Source of the DNA: JANRIC01 sp033765345
GTDB lineage: Bacteria > Bacteroidota > Bacteroidia > Cytophagales > Microscillaceae
Length of the DNA: 64,000 nucleotides
Assembly: GCA_033765345.1 (NCBI GenBank)
Contig: JANRIC010000039.1
Location: forward strand, 1 to 64,000
Direction: 5' to 3'
Part shown: in pieces, positions 1 through 7,808 of the stretch
How the letters are laid out: every line of letters begins with the position of its first letter
How positions within the stretch are numbered: the first letter of the stretch is position 1
Notes under the pieces: generated by a model
What the model was told of the DNA's origin: nothing
The model's database searches: none
What the model saw: only the letters and a program-made list of their open reading frames with translations
Position numbers and translations under genes: made by a program

Positions 1-155
1 AACAGCACTATGTAAAGGTAGAGACACTCAAAGAAGGTAAATTTGTAGTTTTTTCGGAAGCAAAAGGCAAAGGTTTGATTCGTTCTTGGGTCTTGGAAGG
101 TTTTGAGGTGCAGGTAGAAGCCATTATTCCTGAAAATTTGGAGTACAAGTCTTAG
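1..155 (+). CDS. C-terminal end of a probable Uma2-family protein (partial)
   Basis: The frame starting at base 3 is open from the window edge to TAG at 153-155, giving the last 50 residues of a gene that begins outside the window. The tail contains RSWVLEGFEVQVE, which resembles the closing strand of Uma2-family PD-(D/E)XK proteins (R-S-x-V-L-x-G-F, then a hydrophobic strand). Two clear Uma2 genes lie elsewhere in the window, so another copy is plausible. With only the C-terminus visible and no catalytic residues, the family call is an inference. The 255 bases that follow are AT-rich and hold no gene I can support. Confidence 0.5.
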   Translation, partial: QHYVKVETLKEGKFVVFSEAKGKGLIRSWVLEGFEVQVEAIIPENLEYKS

Positions 156-410
156 AATGCAGATTGCGCTAATTTTTGCGGATTTTGATAATTACATTTT
201 TTAGGCTTTTTGATAATCATATAGGTTATAAGTAGCTACCTTTAATTAGTTTATATGAGTTGTTTTTATAATTAATTGATAACCAGATGATTGTATTTGC
301 TATGGACTATCGACTAATTACTATGGACTACTTATGGCAATTGATGCGACAATGATCAAACACATATATTTTCCAATAAAGGATCAAGAACTTTCAGCTA
401 AACACACTTG

Positions 411-1205
411 ATGAAAAACGATATAAAAGTTTACAAATGGGGAGAGCTTCAAGAAGCTTTATTCAGAGATACCTTTCACGAAGCATTGAGCCGATATAGG
501 TCTCCTTATGTATATCGTGGTTTGAGTGACTCAGCTTATGATCTGAAAACCAGCCTCATGCGTTTGGGAGGAGCTTACATCGAGGTAGAAAAGCATTTAA
601 TTAGAAATTTCAGCAAATATTCCAAAAGTTTACTGAATATCGGTCGGATAGATTCTTTTTGGGATACCCTGGCTGTTGCACAACATTTCGGCCTGCCTAC
701 TCGCTTGTTGGATTGGACTTATTCGCCTTATGTGGCTTTGCATTTTGCCACTTCTGACCTTGAAAAATTTCGTCAGGATGGAGTTATTTGGGCGGTGAAT
801 CACGAGAAAGTAATACACTATCTACCGGATCAGTTGAAGCAGATTTTGCTTGAAGAAGGCTCGAATAAATTCACCACAGAATTACTCAACCATGTATGCA
901 AATCCTGGAAGGAATTCAGCAGTTTGCAGCAAGATAGTTTTGTAATTTTTTTTGAACCGCCCTCTTTTGATGAGCGGATTATTAATCAGTTTGCGCTTTT
1001 CTCGGCCATGTCAGATGCACAGGCGATGTTGGATGAGTGGTTGGAAAAACACCCCGACCTTTATTTCAGGATTATAATTCCAGCCGATCTTAAATGGGAA
1101 GTAAGAGATAAATTAGATCAGGCAAATATCAATGAAAGAGTACTTTTTCCCGGATTAGAAGGTTTAAGTACTTGGCTAAAAAGGCATTATAGCCCCAAAG
1201 TTTGA
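411..1205 (+). CDS. FRG domain-containing protein
   Basis: A 264-residue protein whose N-terminal half carries the FRG signature: YRGLSDSAYDLKTSLMR near residues 40-57 and later HFGLPTRLLDWTYSPYVALHFA near residues 97-118. The family is named for its Phe-Arg-Gly type motif; its biochemistry is poorly known, and members are often found in accessory or phage-related gene sets. I see no signal peptide and no second recognisable domain, so it is probably cytoplasmic. The ATG at 411 is preferred over the TTG directly before it at 408. No Shine-Dalgarno is visible. It stands alone and ends 10 bp from the convergent SpoIIAA-like gene. The family call is firm; the role is unknown. Confidence 0.85.
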   Translation: MKNDIKVYKWGELQEALFRDTFHEALSRYRSPYVYRGLSDSAYDLKTSLMRLGGAYIEVEKHLIRNFSKYSKSLLNIGRIDSFWDTLAVAQHFGLPTRLLDWTYSPYVALHFATSDLEKFRQDGVIWAVNHEKVIHYLPDQLKQILLEEGSNKFTTELLNHVCKSWKEFSSLQQDSFVIFFEPPSFDERIINQFALFSAMSDAQAMLDEWLEKHPDLYFRIIIPADLKWEVRDKLDQANINERVLFPGLEGLSTWLKRHYSPKV

Positions 1206-1215
1206 TCCCTTATTT

Positions 1216-1662
1216 TCAGAACAAATTAAAGGTATTAAACTTGCCAGCGCGCGGGTGTTCCTGGTTAAGATTCCCCGTAAGCAACCATTCTTCAATTGCT
1301 TGGCGGTTCTCAAAATACCTAGATTCGATGCCCATACGATTCATATGTCTTTTGGCTTCGTCAGAATGCATTTTGCTAAAGACATCACCAGAGGCAACCA
1401 CAGGTGCTTTTTTGATGCCAGCTCTTGCCATTTTCGGCAGAACTTTGTTATAGAACCATTCTTGGTCTTTGACAGCTACTACGCCGGCACGCGTAAAATC
1501 TACCACCCAGTTTTGTGGTTTATTTTTAATCATGGCCTCATAAACGATGTCGATGGTTTTTCGGAATTCGTCACTTGTAGCAAAATCTTTCCAGATAGTT
1601 TCAACAGAATTGGTAACGGGGTTATAATTTACCTGAACATACTTGGATTCGAAGATATTCAT
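1216..1662 (-). CDS. SpoIIAA-like (STAS/SEC14-type) domain protein
   Basis: A 148-residue cytoplasmic protein. It starts NIFESKYVQVNYNPVTNSVE, followed by a helix-strand pattern ending in FENRQAIEEWLLTG, the layout of the short SpoIIAA/STAS-like proteins common in Bacteroidota. Such domains usually bind a partner or a small ligand; I see no catalytic motif. I take the ATG at 1660-1662. The frame stays open to a second ATG at 1708-1710, but the extra 16 residues (MFLLKHNFRTPKITNN) do not look like part of the fold. It is convergent with the FRG gene and monocistronic. The specific role is unknown. Confidence 0.65.
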   Translation of the reverse strand: MNIFESKYVQVNYNPVTNSVETIWKDFATSDEFRKTIDIVYEAMIKNKPQNWVVDFTRAGVVAVKDQEWFYNKVLPKMARAGIKKAPVVASGDVFSKMHSDEAKRHMNRMGIESRYFENRQAIEEWLLTGNLNQEHPRAGKFNTFNLF

Positions 1663-1932
1663 GTTATTTGTTATTTTTGGTGTCCTGAAATTATGCTTCA
1701 AAAGAAACACTATCCTTATGTGTATTGTTAATTCAAAAAACCTGTTTGGTTACAATGTATTAATTTTTGCAAAATTACAAAAAAAATAATCGTGAGGTTC
1801 TTCATCAATTAAAATTTTTAGGATAGAATCTTTCCGACATAATTATGATGTGTTAATATTACACACTTTTTGGTAAATTTACAAGTAGAAATCACAAATA
1901 TTACTTATTATTCTTTTAAAATTAATATAATC

Positions 1933-2358
1933 ATGCGCCAAAAGTCACTCTTAATTCTTTTACTCAGTGGTTTTTTAAGTTTTCAACTCCAAGCACAAAG
2001 TATTGTAGGTACCTGGAAAACCGTAGACGATGTAACAGGCAAGACCAAATCGCTGATCAAAATTTATGAAGCCCAAAACGGTAAAGTCTATGGAAAAGTA
2101 GAAAAAATTCTGGACACCAGCAATGGGGAAGACCCTCTGTGTACACTTTGCCCCGGAGACCGTAAAAATAAAAAAATACTTGGCATGGTGTTGATCAGAG
2201 ATATGGTAAAAAGTGGCGATGTATGGAAAGACGGCAAAATACTAGACCCTGAAAACGGGAAAGAGTATAGCTGCAAATTATGGGTGGAAAACGGTCAGCT
2301 AAAAGTAAGAGGTTATTGGGGTGTATTCTATCGTACACAGACTTGGTTTAAATCATAG
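1933..2358 (+). CDS. DUF2147 family exported protein
   Basis: A 141-residue protein starting MRQKSLLILLLSGF and ending its signal peptide at about QLQAQ, so it is exported. The mature part fits DUF2147: SIVGTWKTVDDVTGKTKSLIK, then a DGKI.DPENGKEY segment, a C-x2-C pair (PLCTLCPGD), and a tail with GYWGVF.RTQTW. The family forms a small beta-barrel-like fold and is common in Bacteroidota; its ligand is not established. I chose the ATG at 1933 because it gives a clean signal peptide; the frame is open 21 codons further upstream without a better start. It is a single gene, with intergenic DNA on both sides. Confidence 0.8.
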   Translation: MRQKSLLILLLSGFLSFQLQAQSIVGTWKTVDDVTGKTKSLIKIYEAQNGKVYGKVEKILDTSNGEDPLCTLCPGDRKNKKILGMVLIRDMVKSGDVWKDGKILDPENGKEYSCKLWVENGQLKVRGYWGVFYRTQTWFKS

Positions 2359-2689
2359 TTCCTGGTATTGCCTTTGGCTTTATTGCCTAAAAGCAGGAAC
2401 ATTTTATACCCTGTGGCTGTTTAGAACTTGGTATTCAAAAAACGTTTGATTTTCTTTTCTCCTAAATTTTTGATTTATTCTGTTTATTTATTTATTTGCT
2501 TTTTTTAAACAAAAAACTTACTCGTTTTGTAGTGATATTGATGAAACATTCAAAATAAAGGGTTCAACCTAAGCCTCGTTCGACCTTTTGTTTAACTTTC
2601 GTCACAATATTTTAAACAAAAATACATACAATGTGTTCTTTAATTGTTTCTCTTAAGCCTTGATTTTCAGGCTTCTAAATGAGTATTCT
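2359..2689. other. Intergenic region, 331 bp, weak hairpin at its left end
   Basis: No gene is supported here. Just after the DUF2147 stop, GTTCCTG (2357-2363) can pair with CAGGAAC (2394-2400) around an imperfect inner stem. This may be a weak terminator, but no strong T-run follows. The rest is AT-rich with runs of TTTA and must hold the promoter of the pterin genes, though I do not see a full TTTG/TAnnTTTG pair. Confidence 0.4.
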
Positions 2690-3103
2690 ATGAAGTTATC
2701 TGTATTTCGTAAAGAACATTTTAATGCCGTACATCGCCTATCTAATGAAAATTGGGAAGATGAACGCAACTCGGCCGTTTTTGGCAAATGCAACAATGCC
2801 AACTATCATGGGCATAATTACACGCTTATTGTGCAGGTGATCGGTGAAATAGACCCCGAAACAGGCTATGTCATTGATATGAAGGTACTCAGTGACCTGA
2901 TACAAGAAAACGTACTGTCTAAGTTTAACCATAAAAATCTAAATCTGGATACCCCTGAGTTTAAAAATCTAAATCCGACTGCCGAAAATATTGCCGTAGT
3001 CATTTGGAACATTTTGCGAGAAAAACTTGATAACCAATTCGCTCTAAAAATTAAATTATATGAAACAGAAAGAAATTTTGTTGAATTCCCTGCCAGCTAT
3101 TAA
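2690..3103 (+). CDS. 6-pyruvoyltetrahydropterin synthase (PTPS/QueD superfamily, PTPS-type motif)
   Basis: A 137-residue member of the PTPS/QueD superfamily, which converts 7,8-dihydroneopterin triphosphate to 6-pyruvoyltetrahydropterin (PTPS) or 6-carboxytetrahydropterin (QueD). Zinc ligands are visible as His15 and the HGH at 40-42. The catalytic Cys34 is followed by five residues before HGH (CX5HGH). That is the animal PTPS spacing; QueD enzymes usually show CX3HGH. Other PTPS-like landmarks are GEIDPETGYVIDM, HKNLNLD.PEF and TAENIAVVIW. The ATG at 2690 gives the standard KLSVFRKEHFNAVHRL start. It overlaps the downstream GTP cyclohydrolase I gene by 44 bp, so the two are co-transcribed. 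BH4-type synthesis is favoured over queuosine, but not proven. Confidence 0.85.
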   Translation: MKLSVFRKEHFNAVHRLSNENWEDERNSAVFGKCNNANYHGHNYTLIVQVIGEIDPETGYVIDMKVLSDLIQENVLSKFNHKNLNLDTPEFKNLNPTAENIAVVIWNILREKLDNQFALKIKLYETERNFVEFPASY

Positions 3104-3788
3104 TGGAAACGGTCATCACGATCATTATCTAAACGGCTATTCTTTGGAAGAAATCGGAGATGATCACCTGCCCGGATCTTATGACACTCCCCTTCGTGAT
3201 GATGCCTTCGACCTGGATGATGATACCAAAATTGACCTGATAGAAAGCCATTTTCGGGAAATTATGCATATCTTGGGGCTTGACCTGGAAGATGACAGCC
3301 TTCGGGGTACACCTCGTAGAGTCGCCAAAATGTTTATCAAAGAAATATTCAGCGGGCTCAACCCTCAAAATAAACCCTCGGTCACTTTATTTGAAAACAA
3401 ATACAAGTATAATGAAATGCTTGTGGAAAAAGATATTACTATTTTCACCCATTGTGAACATCATTTTGTGCCCATTTTCGGTAAAGCACACGTGGCTTAT
3501 ATCTCCAAAGGAAAGGTAATCGGACTCTCTAAAATCAATCGCTTAGTGCAATTTTATGCCAAAAGACCTCAAGTTCAGGAGCGGCTTACCAATCAAATCG
3601 GTATTGCCTTACAGGAAGCCCTTGATACCCAAGATGTAGCCATTGTGATCGATGCCAAACACCTTTGTGTATCTATGCGTGGGATTGAGGACATTCAAAG
3701 CTCTACCGTTACGGCTTATTACAGTGGTAAATTTAAGGAAGAAGCCACCCGTAACGAGTTCTTAAAGTATTTGAATCTTAATACATAG
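3060..3788 (+). CDS. folE: GTP cyclohydrolase I
   Basis: A 242-residue type I GTP cyclohydrolase, which converts GTP to 7,8-dihydroneopterin triphosphate, the first step of folate and biopterin synthesis. Zinc and active-site motifs are clear: FTHCEHHFVPIFGKAHVAY in the middle, then VIGLSKINRLV, FAKRPQ-like YAKRPQVQERLT, and KHLCVSMRGI near the C-terminus. The first 60 or so residues are an acidic, His-rich extension (HHDHYLNGY...) before the catalytic core. It begins inside the PTPS gene (44 bp overlap). A possible terminator at 3819 and a same-strand SDR gene follow. The product of FolE is the substrate of the preceding PTPS gene, so the pair forms a two-step path. Confidence 0.95.
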   Translation: MKQKEILLNSLPAINGNGHHDHYLNGYSLEEIGDDHLPGSYDTPLRDDAFDLDDDTKIDLIESHFREIMHILGLDLEDDSLRGTPRRVAKMFIKEIFSGLNPQNKPSVTLFENKYKYNEMLVEKDITIFTHCEHHFVPIFGKAHVAYISKGKVIGLSKINRLVQFYAKRPQVQERLTNQIGIALQEALDTQDVAIVIDAKHLCVSMRGIEDIQSSTVTAYYSGKFKEEATRNEFLKYLNLNT

Positions 3789-3818
3789 TTCAAATCATTG
3801 TTGAACACTCAACCGAAT

Positions 3819-3860
3819 GCATTTATCTGAGGGAATCAGCTATCGGATAAATGCTTGTAA
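3819..3860 (+). terminator. Candidate terminator hairpin after folE
   Basis: GCATTTATC (3819-3827) pairs perfectly with GATAAATGC (3846-3854) across an 18-nt loop, 31 nt after the folE stop. The following bases (TTGTAATTC) are only modestly T-rich, so it may be a weak terminator or an mRNA-stabilising hairpin. Confidence 0.35.
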
Positions 3861-3900
3861 TTCAATTAAATACAAAAAATCCAACATACACTAATTTTCT

Positions 3901-4611
3901 ATGCAAAAAAATATCCTTGTAGTTGGGGGAAACTCCGGCATCGGGCTGTCCTTAATCAAAATGCTTTCTGCTCAGGGTCATCAGATTATGCATCTTTCAC
4001 GCACCCAAAGCGAAGTATTACAAGAGCTGCATATTCCGCATATCACCTGGGATGTCAAAAATCCCCTGCCTATTACGCTGGAAAACGACCTACCGGATAC
4101 TTTACACGGTTTGGTATATTGCCCAGGAACGATTAATTTAAAGCCTTTTCATCGACTAACCGAAGACGAATTCCTGGAAGATTTCCAGATCAATGTACTG
4201 GGTGCGGTCAAAATCCTCCAGGCTAGCCTTAAATCTTTGAAAAAAGCCAAACAAGCAAGTGTAGTCTTGTACAGCACCGTAGCTGCACGATTGGGGATGA
4301 ACTTTCACAGTTCTATCGCTGTGGCTAAATCAGGGGTGGAAGGACTTTGTAAATCGCTGGCCGCCGAATGGGCTATGTACGGCGTTCGGGTGAATGCCAT
4401 TGCCCCCTCACTTACCGATACGCCTCTGGCCTCCAAACTATTGAGTAGTGATGAAAAGCGGGAGGCTTCCGCCAAAAGGCATCCTTTGGGCAAAATTGGG
4501 CAACCTGAAGACATTGCTTCGTTGACAGCCTTTTTACTTTCAGACCAGGCAAACTGGATCACCGGACAGATGATAGGTGTGGATGGAGGAATGGGAGCCC
4601 TAAAGCCCTAA
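3901..4611 (+). CDS. SDR-family oxidoreductase lacking the usual catalytic Tyr
   Basis: A 236-residue classical-length short-chain dehydrogenase. The N-terminal VVGGNSGIGLSL is the Rossmann nucleotide-binding motif (GxxxGxG). LVYCPGTINLKP corresponds to the NNAG region and VVLYSTVAARLG carries the active-site Ser region. RVNAIAPSLTDTPLA and ITGQMIGVDGGM are typical C-terminal SDR motifs. The catalytic YxxxK site instead reads HSSIAVAK near residues 136-144: the Lys is present, but both the classical (-4, here Ile) and FabI-type (-7, here His) Tyr positions are changed. It follows PTPS-folE on the same strand after 112 bp, so a pterin reductase role is possible but unproven. It ends exactly where the convergent radical SAM gene ends. 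Confidence 0.85.
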   Translation: MQKNILVVGGNSGIGLSLIKMLSAQGHQIMHLSRTQSEVLQELHIPHITWDVKNPLPITLENDLPDTLHGLVYCPGTINLKPFHRLTEDEFLEDFQINVLGAVKILQASLKSLKKAKQASVVLYSTVAARLGMNFHSSIAVAKSGVEGLCKSLAAEWAMYGVRVNAIAPSLTDTPLASKLLSSDEKREASAKRHPLGKIGQPEDIASLTAFLLSDQANWITGQMIGVDGGMGALKP

Positions 4612-5658
4612 TCAAAAAAAACTGAGCAGCTTTTTCTCAATAGACTTAAGTACAACTTTGGCAAAGGGCATCTCTTTGACCTTTTGGTAGCGTTTGCATC
4701 GGGTACAAGGGATGTCCTTTCGGGGAGGTTTCTGACCAAGCACCATGGCTTTGGCATAACGGTATTTTTCGCTGTTCAGACAGTTTTCTAGCCCCGACTC
4801 AAATACATTTCCGAAATCGCCGAAATTATTTACACAACAGCCCAGCAATTTGCCGTCCCAATTAACCTGAGGCTCTGTCCAGAGTTGGAGGCAGGCAGGA
4901 GAATAAAGCGTTTGATGTTTGCTTTCAAAATCCCGAATATCCGACACACCGATTCCGCTTTCCTTAAGCACAAATTCAGGATTTTGCACAGGAAACACCT
5001 TAGGTTTATAATTTAGTTTGGCTTTAAAGCTCATATCAAGGCTTTTTGCAATTTGGCGAGCTTCGGGGAGTTCGTGTTCATTGTGTCCAAAGATGATAAA
5101 CTGCCATTTGAGTTTGGGGAGCTCAGAATTATATAATTTTTTATAGTGATTGATTTTTTGAATATTGGCTATTACCTCACTGAATTTTCCTCCTTTTCGG
5201 TAAATCTGATAAGTCTCTTCGCTGGCACCATCTACGGAGACCTTCATTTTATAAAATTGATATTTTACCAGTGCTTCGGCCAAAGTATCCGGCAAATGAT
5301 TAAGATTTACTCCGTTGATGGCAGAAAGGCGAATATTTTTCTGAAAAGCAAATTCTAGCATTGCCGGTAATTCGGGATTAAGCATAATCTCTCCATAATT
5401 GGAAAGCTCAATTTCTCGAATGCGGGGGTTCTGCTCGATGATTTTTTTGAAATCATCCAGCTTGAGATACCCCCAGCCTACGGAGGTCTGTGTACGTGTG
5501 ATGCCTGTTCCTGTAATGCATAAAGGGCATTTAAGCTGGCATTTACTGGAGGCTTCCAGGCGGATTTTTGTACCTACCCATGAAATACGGGGCAAAAAAC
5601 TGGGCTGCCATTTAGCCAGTAGTAAAGTGATCAACTGTTGGAAGGCGTTTTGTGTCAT
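4612..5658 (-). CDS. Radical SAM/SPASM domain protein
   Basis: A 348-residue radical SAM enzyme. The [4Fe-4S]/SAM motif is CQLKCPLC (CxxxCxxC, Cys40, 44, 47). The C-terminal third has SPASM-type auxiliary cluster cysteines: PACLQLW, LLGCCVNNFGDFGN and PCTRCKRYQ. Family members modify peptides, proteins or small metabolites, and the substrate cannot be read from the sequence. There is no precursor-peptide gene next to it. The 137-residue lipocalin-like gene lies 11 bp upstream and could share its transcript. It is convergent with the SDR gene with no gap, so terminators must overlap coding DNA. Confidence 0.85.
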   Translation of the reverse strand: MTQNAFQQLITLLLAKWQPSFLPRISWVGTKIRLEASSKCQLKCPLCITGTGITRTQTSVGWGYLKLDDFKKIIEQNPRIREIELSNYGEIMLNPELPAMLEFAFQKNIRLSAINGVNLNHLPDTLAEALVKYQFYKMKVSVDGASEETYQIYRKGGKFSEVIANIQKINHYKKLYNSELPKLKWQFIIFGHNEHELPEARQIAKSLDMSFKAKLNYKPKVFPVQNPEFVLKESGIGVSDIRDFESKHQTLYSPACLQLWTEPQVNWDGKLLGCCVNNFGDFGNVFESGLENCLNSEKYRYAKAMVLGQKPPRKDIPCTRCKRYQKVKEMPFAKVVLKSIEKKLLSFF

Positions 5659-5669
5659 CAGGATATAAT

Positions 5670-6083
5670 TTAGTCCATTGCTTCTAAGGTGATAAATTCT
5701 TTGACCCCGCTGATGTCTGTAGAAATGACCATTTTATAGGATTCAAAGTGCTCGATTACAAAAGAGGCATTATCTGCGGGATTTTCACTGGAAGTCAAGA
5801 GTAGTGCTTTTTGATCCTTGCTGATAAGCCAGGTACCTTGGTCTATTTGCTTGGCGTGATCAATGGTATAAGTTCCATCTGCATTAAATTGATAAATAAT
5901 TGTTGCCGGAGGAGTTACGGATATATACTGATCTTGATTGGAGGTAGCCATAGAATCCATATTGACCATACGGATATCGACGACCTTCCAGGATTTGGCG
6001 ATTTCCTTTGATTGATCAATGCCTTTGCAGGTGTACAGTATCCAAAGGCTTAAAAACATATAAAATTTTATCCGATCGTTCAT
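5670..6083 (-). CDS. Small lipocalin-like exported protein
   Basis: A 137-residue protein with a short hydrophobic N-terminus (FYMFLSLWILYTCKG). The Cys could be a lipidation site, although the residue before it (Thr) is not the usual small Gly/Ala/Ser. The mature part has SWKVVDIRMVNMD, then a YQFNADGTYTID strand pair and GTWLISKDQKALLLT, the pattern of Bacteroidota lipocalin-like proteins. Function unknown. It is in the same direction as the radical SAM gene (11 bp apart), with a perfect hairpin about 20 bp upstream of its start. Confidence 0.6.
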   Translation of the reverse strand: MNDRIKFYMFLSLWILYTCKGIDQSKEIAKSWKVVDIRMVNMDSMATSNQDQYISVTPPATIIYQFNADGTYTIDHAKQIDQGTWLISKDQKALLLTSSENPADNASFVIEHFESYKMVISTDISGVKEFITLEAMD

Positions 6084-6102
6084 ATAATCCGATTCACTCC
6101 CA

Positions 6103-6130
6103 CAAGCCTACACAAACTTATGTAGGCTTG
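6103..6130 (-). promoter_or_regulatory. 10-bp hairpin between the TPR gene and the lipocalin-like gene
   Basis: CAAGCCTACA (6103-6112) and TGTAGGCTTG (6121-6130) form a perfect 10-bp stem with an 8-nt loop. Read on the minus strand, it sits 46 nt after the TPR stop and 20 nt before the lipocalin-like start. No T-run follows on the minus strand, so it may be a processing or attenuation hairpin instead of a classical terminator. Confidence 0.4.
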
Positions 6131-6176
6131 AAGCTAAAATTTTTATGTAAATAAAGCAAAATTTTAGGTGGAAAGA

Positions 6177-7427
6177 TTAATTATCAAAAAGGGTAGCGGG
6201 TTCATTGTCCCGGTCGGGCTTCTCATCTTCCTGAGCGTGTTTTTCTTCTTTGGGGCGATGTAGTATGGACTTGATTACAGGAGCAATTTTTAATTTATCG
6301 TCTTCTGAGACATCCTCAATGACTCTTTTTTTCAAGCGACGCTCCAGAAATTTGTGCATAGGCATAAACAGAATCGCCAGAATTACATTGACAAAAAGAA
6401 TGAACAGGGGCGCCCCTTCGGTGTAAGAACTGGTAAGAGATACCAGGATAATGAGAATAAATCTAAAAACCAGTAGCAAAGTAAGAAAGATCAAACTTTC
6501 TACGTATCGTTGTGGGATGTATACTTTGCCTGAGAGGAAAATAGCCACAAAAAGGGAAATAAAAAACAGGAGGATTAAAGAATATTGAATATTATCCCTT
6601 CTTTGTTTGGCAAACATTGCTTTTTCGGCTTCTTTTTCCATCACAAGTTTGGTCATGGCATCTCGGTGTTCTTTCTCGAGTTTTTCGCTGATCAGTTTAT
6701 TTTCCAAGGTGTTTTCAGCTTTGTAGACACTATCTTTGGTGTCGGTGTACATGACTCGATACTGATAGGCTTCCTGGTAATTCCCTAAATTGGCATATAC
6801 TTCCGAAAGAATCAGGAAGGCTTCTTTTACACCTTCATTTGACCCAGTTTCTCTTGAAATTTTCAGGCCTTCCAGAGCCAATTCCTGTGCTCTTTTATAA
6901 TTGGCAAATTTATAACTCACATCAGCCAGATTACACAATACTTGGGCATAGTATCGCTTGGCATTTAATTTCAAAAATTCATCTTTGGCTTTGTGATAAT
7001 TGATCATGGCTTGTTTGTATACTCCTCTAGATTTGTACACATCACCGATATCTTTGCGGCAGAGGGCGTATTCAAGCCTTAGTGTGGGTTCATTTTCATA
7101 AAATGGGAGAGCTAAGAAAAAATATTTCAGGGCTTCGGTATATTCTAGAAGCCCACGATAGGTTTTGCCGATGTTGTTTAGGCTTTTGGCAGTTCCTTTT
7201 TTATAGTCTTTTTTCTGAGAAATGTAGAGAGCTTGTTCGGCATAACTGATGGCTTTTTCAGGATCATCATTGTGATATTCCCAGCTTAATTCATTATAAA
7301 TATCTGCTTTTTTTGTCCCTTGTGTATGAGGTAGTTGAGTGAGGAGGCTATCTATTCTGACCTGATTTTGAGCTAACCCGAAGGAAGAACAAATCAAAAA
7401 AAGAAATATAGTAATTAAGTAATTCAT
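6177..7427 (-). CDS. TPR-repeat protein with three C-terminal membrane segments
   Basis: A 416-residue protein with a signal peptide (MNYLITIFLFLICSSFGLAQ). About five tetratricopeptide repeats span residues 25-230, including SLNNIGKTYRGLLEYTEALKY and a VLCNLADVSYKFANYKRAQEL block. A short coiled coil (LISEKLEKEHRDAMTKLVMEKEA) comes next, then three hydrophobic segments: QYSLILLFFISLFVAIFL, YVESLIFLTLLLVFRFILII and PLFILFVNVILAILFM. The tail is highly charged. This resembles the sensor half of Bacteroidota TPR-kinase or TPR-phosphatase proteins, but no kinase, cyclase or phosphatase domain follows. It may be a truncated sensor or a membrane scaffold. Confidence 0.75.
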   Translation of the reverse strand: MNYLITIFLFLICSSFGLAQNQVRIDSLLTQLPHTQGTKKADIYNELSWEYHNDDPEKAISYAEQALYISQKKDYKKGTAKSLNNIGKTYRGLLEYTEALKYFFLALPFYENEPTLRLEYALCRKDIGDVYKSRGVYKQAMINYHKAKDEFLKLNAKRYYAQVLCNLADVSYKFANYKRAQELALEGLKISRETGSNEGVKEAFLILSEVYANLGNYQEAYQYRVMYTDTKDSVYKAENTLENKLISEKLEKEHRDAMTKLVMEKEAEKAMFAKQRRDNIQYSLILLFFISLFVAIFLSGKVYIPQRYVESLIFLTLLLVFRFILIILVSLTSSYTEGAPLFILFVNVILAILFMPMHKFLERRLKKRVIEDVSEDDKLKIAPVIKSILHRPKEEKHAQEDEKPDRDNEPATLFDN

Positions 7428-7458
7428 GATGCCGTTTGATTTATAATCTAAATTTAAA

Positions 7459-7494
7459 CAAAATTAGAGCCAAGCACGAGAACAACTCGTGCTT
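7459..7494. promoter_or_regulatory. Candidate -7 box next to a perfect 9-bp hairpin, upstream of the TPR gene
   Basis: On the minus strand TAATTTTG (7459-7466) matches the TAnnTTTG -7 box, 32 nt before the TPR start. Directly upstream, AAGCACGAG (7472-7480) and CTCGTGCTT (7486-7494) form a perfect stem with a 5-nt loop, followed on the plus strand by T's. The hairpin could be a plus-strand terminator with no visible gene to end, or an operator overlapping the -33 region of the minus promoter. Confidence 0.4.
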
Positions 7495-7530
7495 TTTATA
7501 TTGGATGTAATGAATTACTTAAGAAACGAA

Positions 7531-7689
7531 TTACCTCATTTTATCTTTTTTATTTTTGTAATCTTCTTTAAGCATCGCAAAAATATCCCAACTACGCAGA
7601 GGGCATATAAACTCTGTGTGGTTTTTCAATTTTTTTTGCTCGGACTGATCAATTGCCTTCTTGATTTTTTCCTTAACTAGTTTGTCCAT
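7531..7689 (-). CDS. Small hypothetical protein, 52 residues
   Basis: A short frame beginning MDKLVKEKIKKAIDQSEQ and ending EDYKNKKDKMR. It is Lys-rich and mostly helical, with no recognised family. An upstream in-frame ATG at 7722 would add 11 residues. It lies on the same strand as the genes on both sides, between an acidic protein gene and the TPR gene, in a 380-bp stretch otherwise free of genes. Its codon use looks plausible, but the length is close to chance, so this is a weak call. The rest of the stretch (7690-7808) shows only a short inverted repeat around TCCATAAA. Confidence 0.3.
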   Translation of the reverse strand: MDKLVKEKIKKAIDQSEQKKLKNHTEFICPLRSWDIFAMLKEDYKNKKDKMR

Positions 7690-7808
7690 AAAGCTTCTAT
7701 GGCGATTTTGGAGAAATAACACTTATTGTATAAAGAGTTGTTTATCCATAAAGTTTGAAAAAACTTTCTTTTGCCTTAAGTTTCTCCTTATCCTCCATGT
7801 ACATAGAT

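Noticed and set aside
1255..1731. Plus-strand frame over the SpoIIAA-like gene
   Set aside because: It is antisense to a gene with a recognisable fold and has poor, Phe/His-rich composition.
2690..3103. Calling the PTPS-family gene queD
   Set aside because: The Cys-HGH spacing is five residues, as in PTPS, and no other queuosine gene is adjacent.
7489..7680. Plus-strand 63-residue frame in the gap before the acidic protein gene
   Set aside because: It is Phe-rich low-complexity translation of the complement of a more protein-like minus-strand frame.
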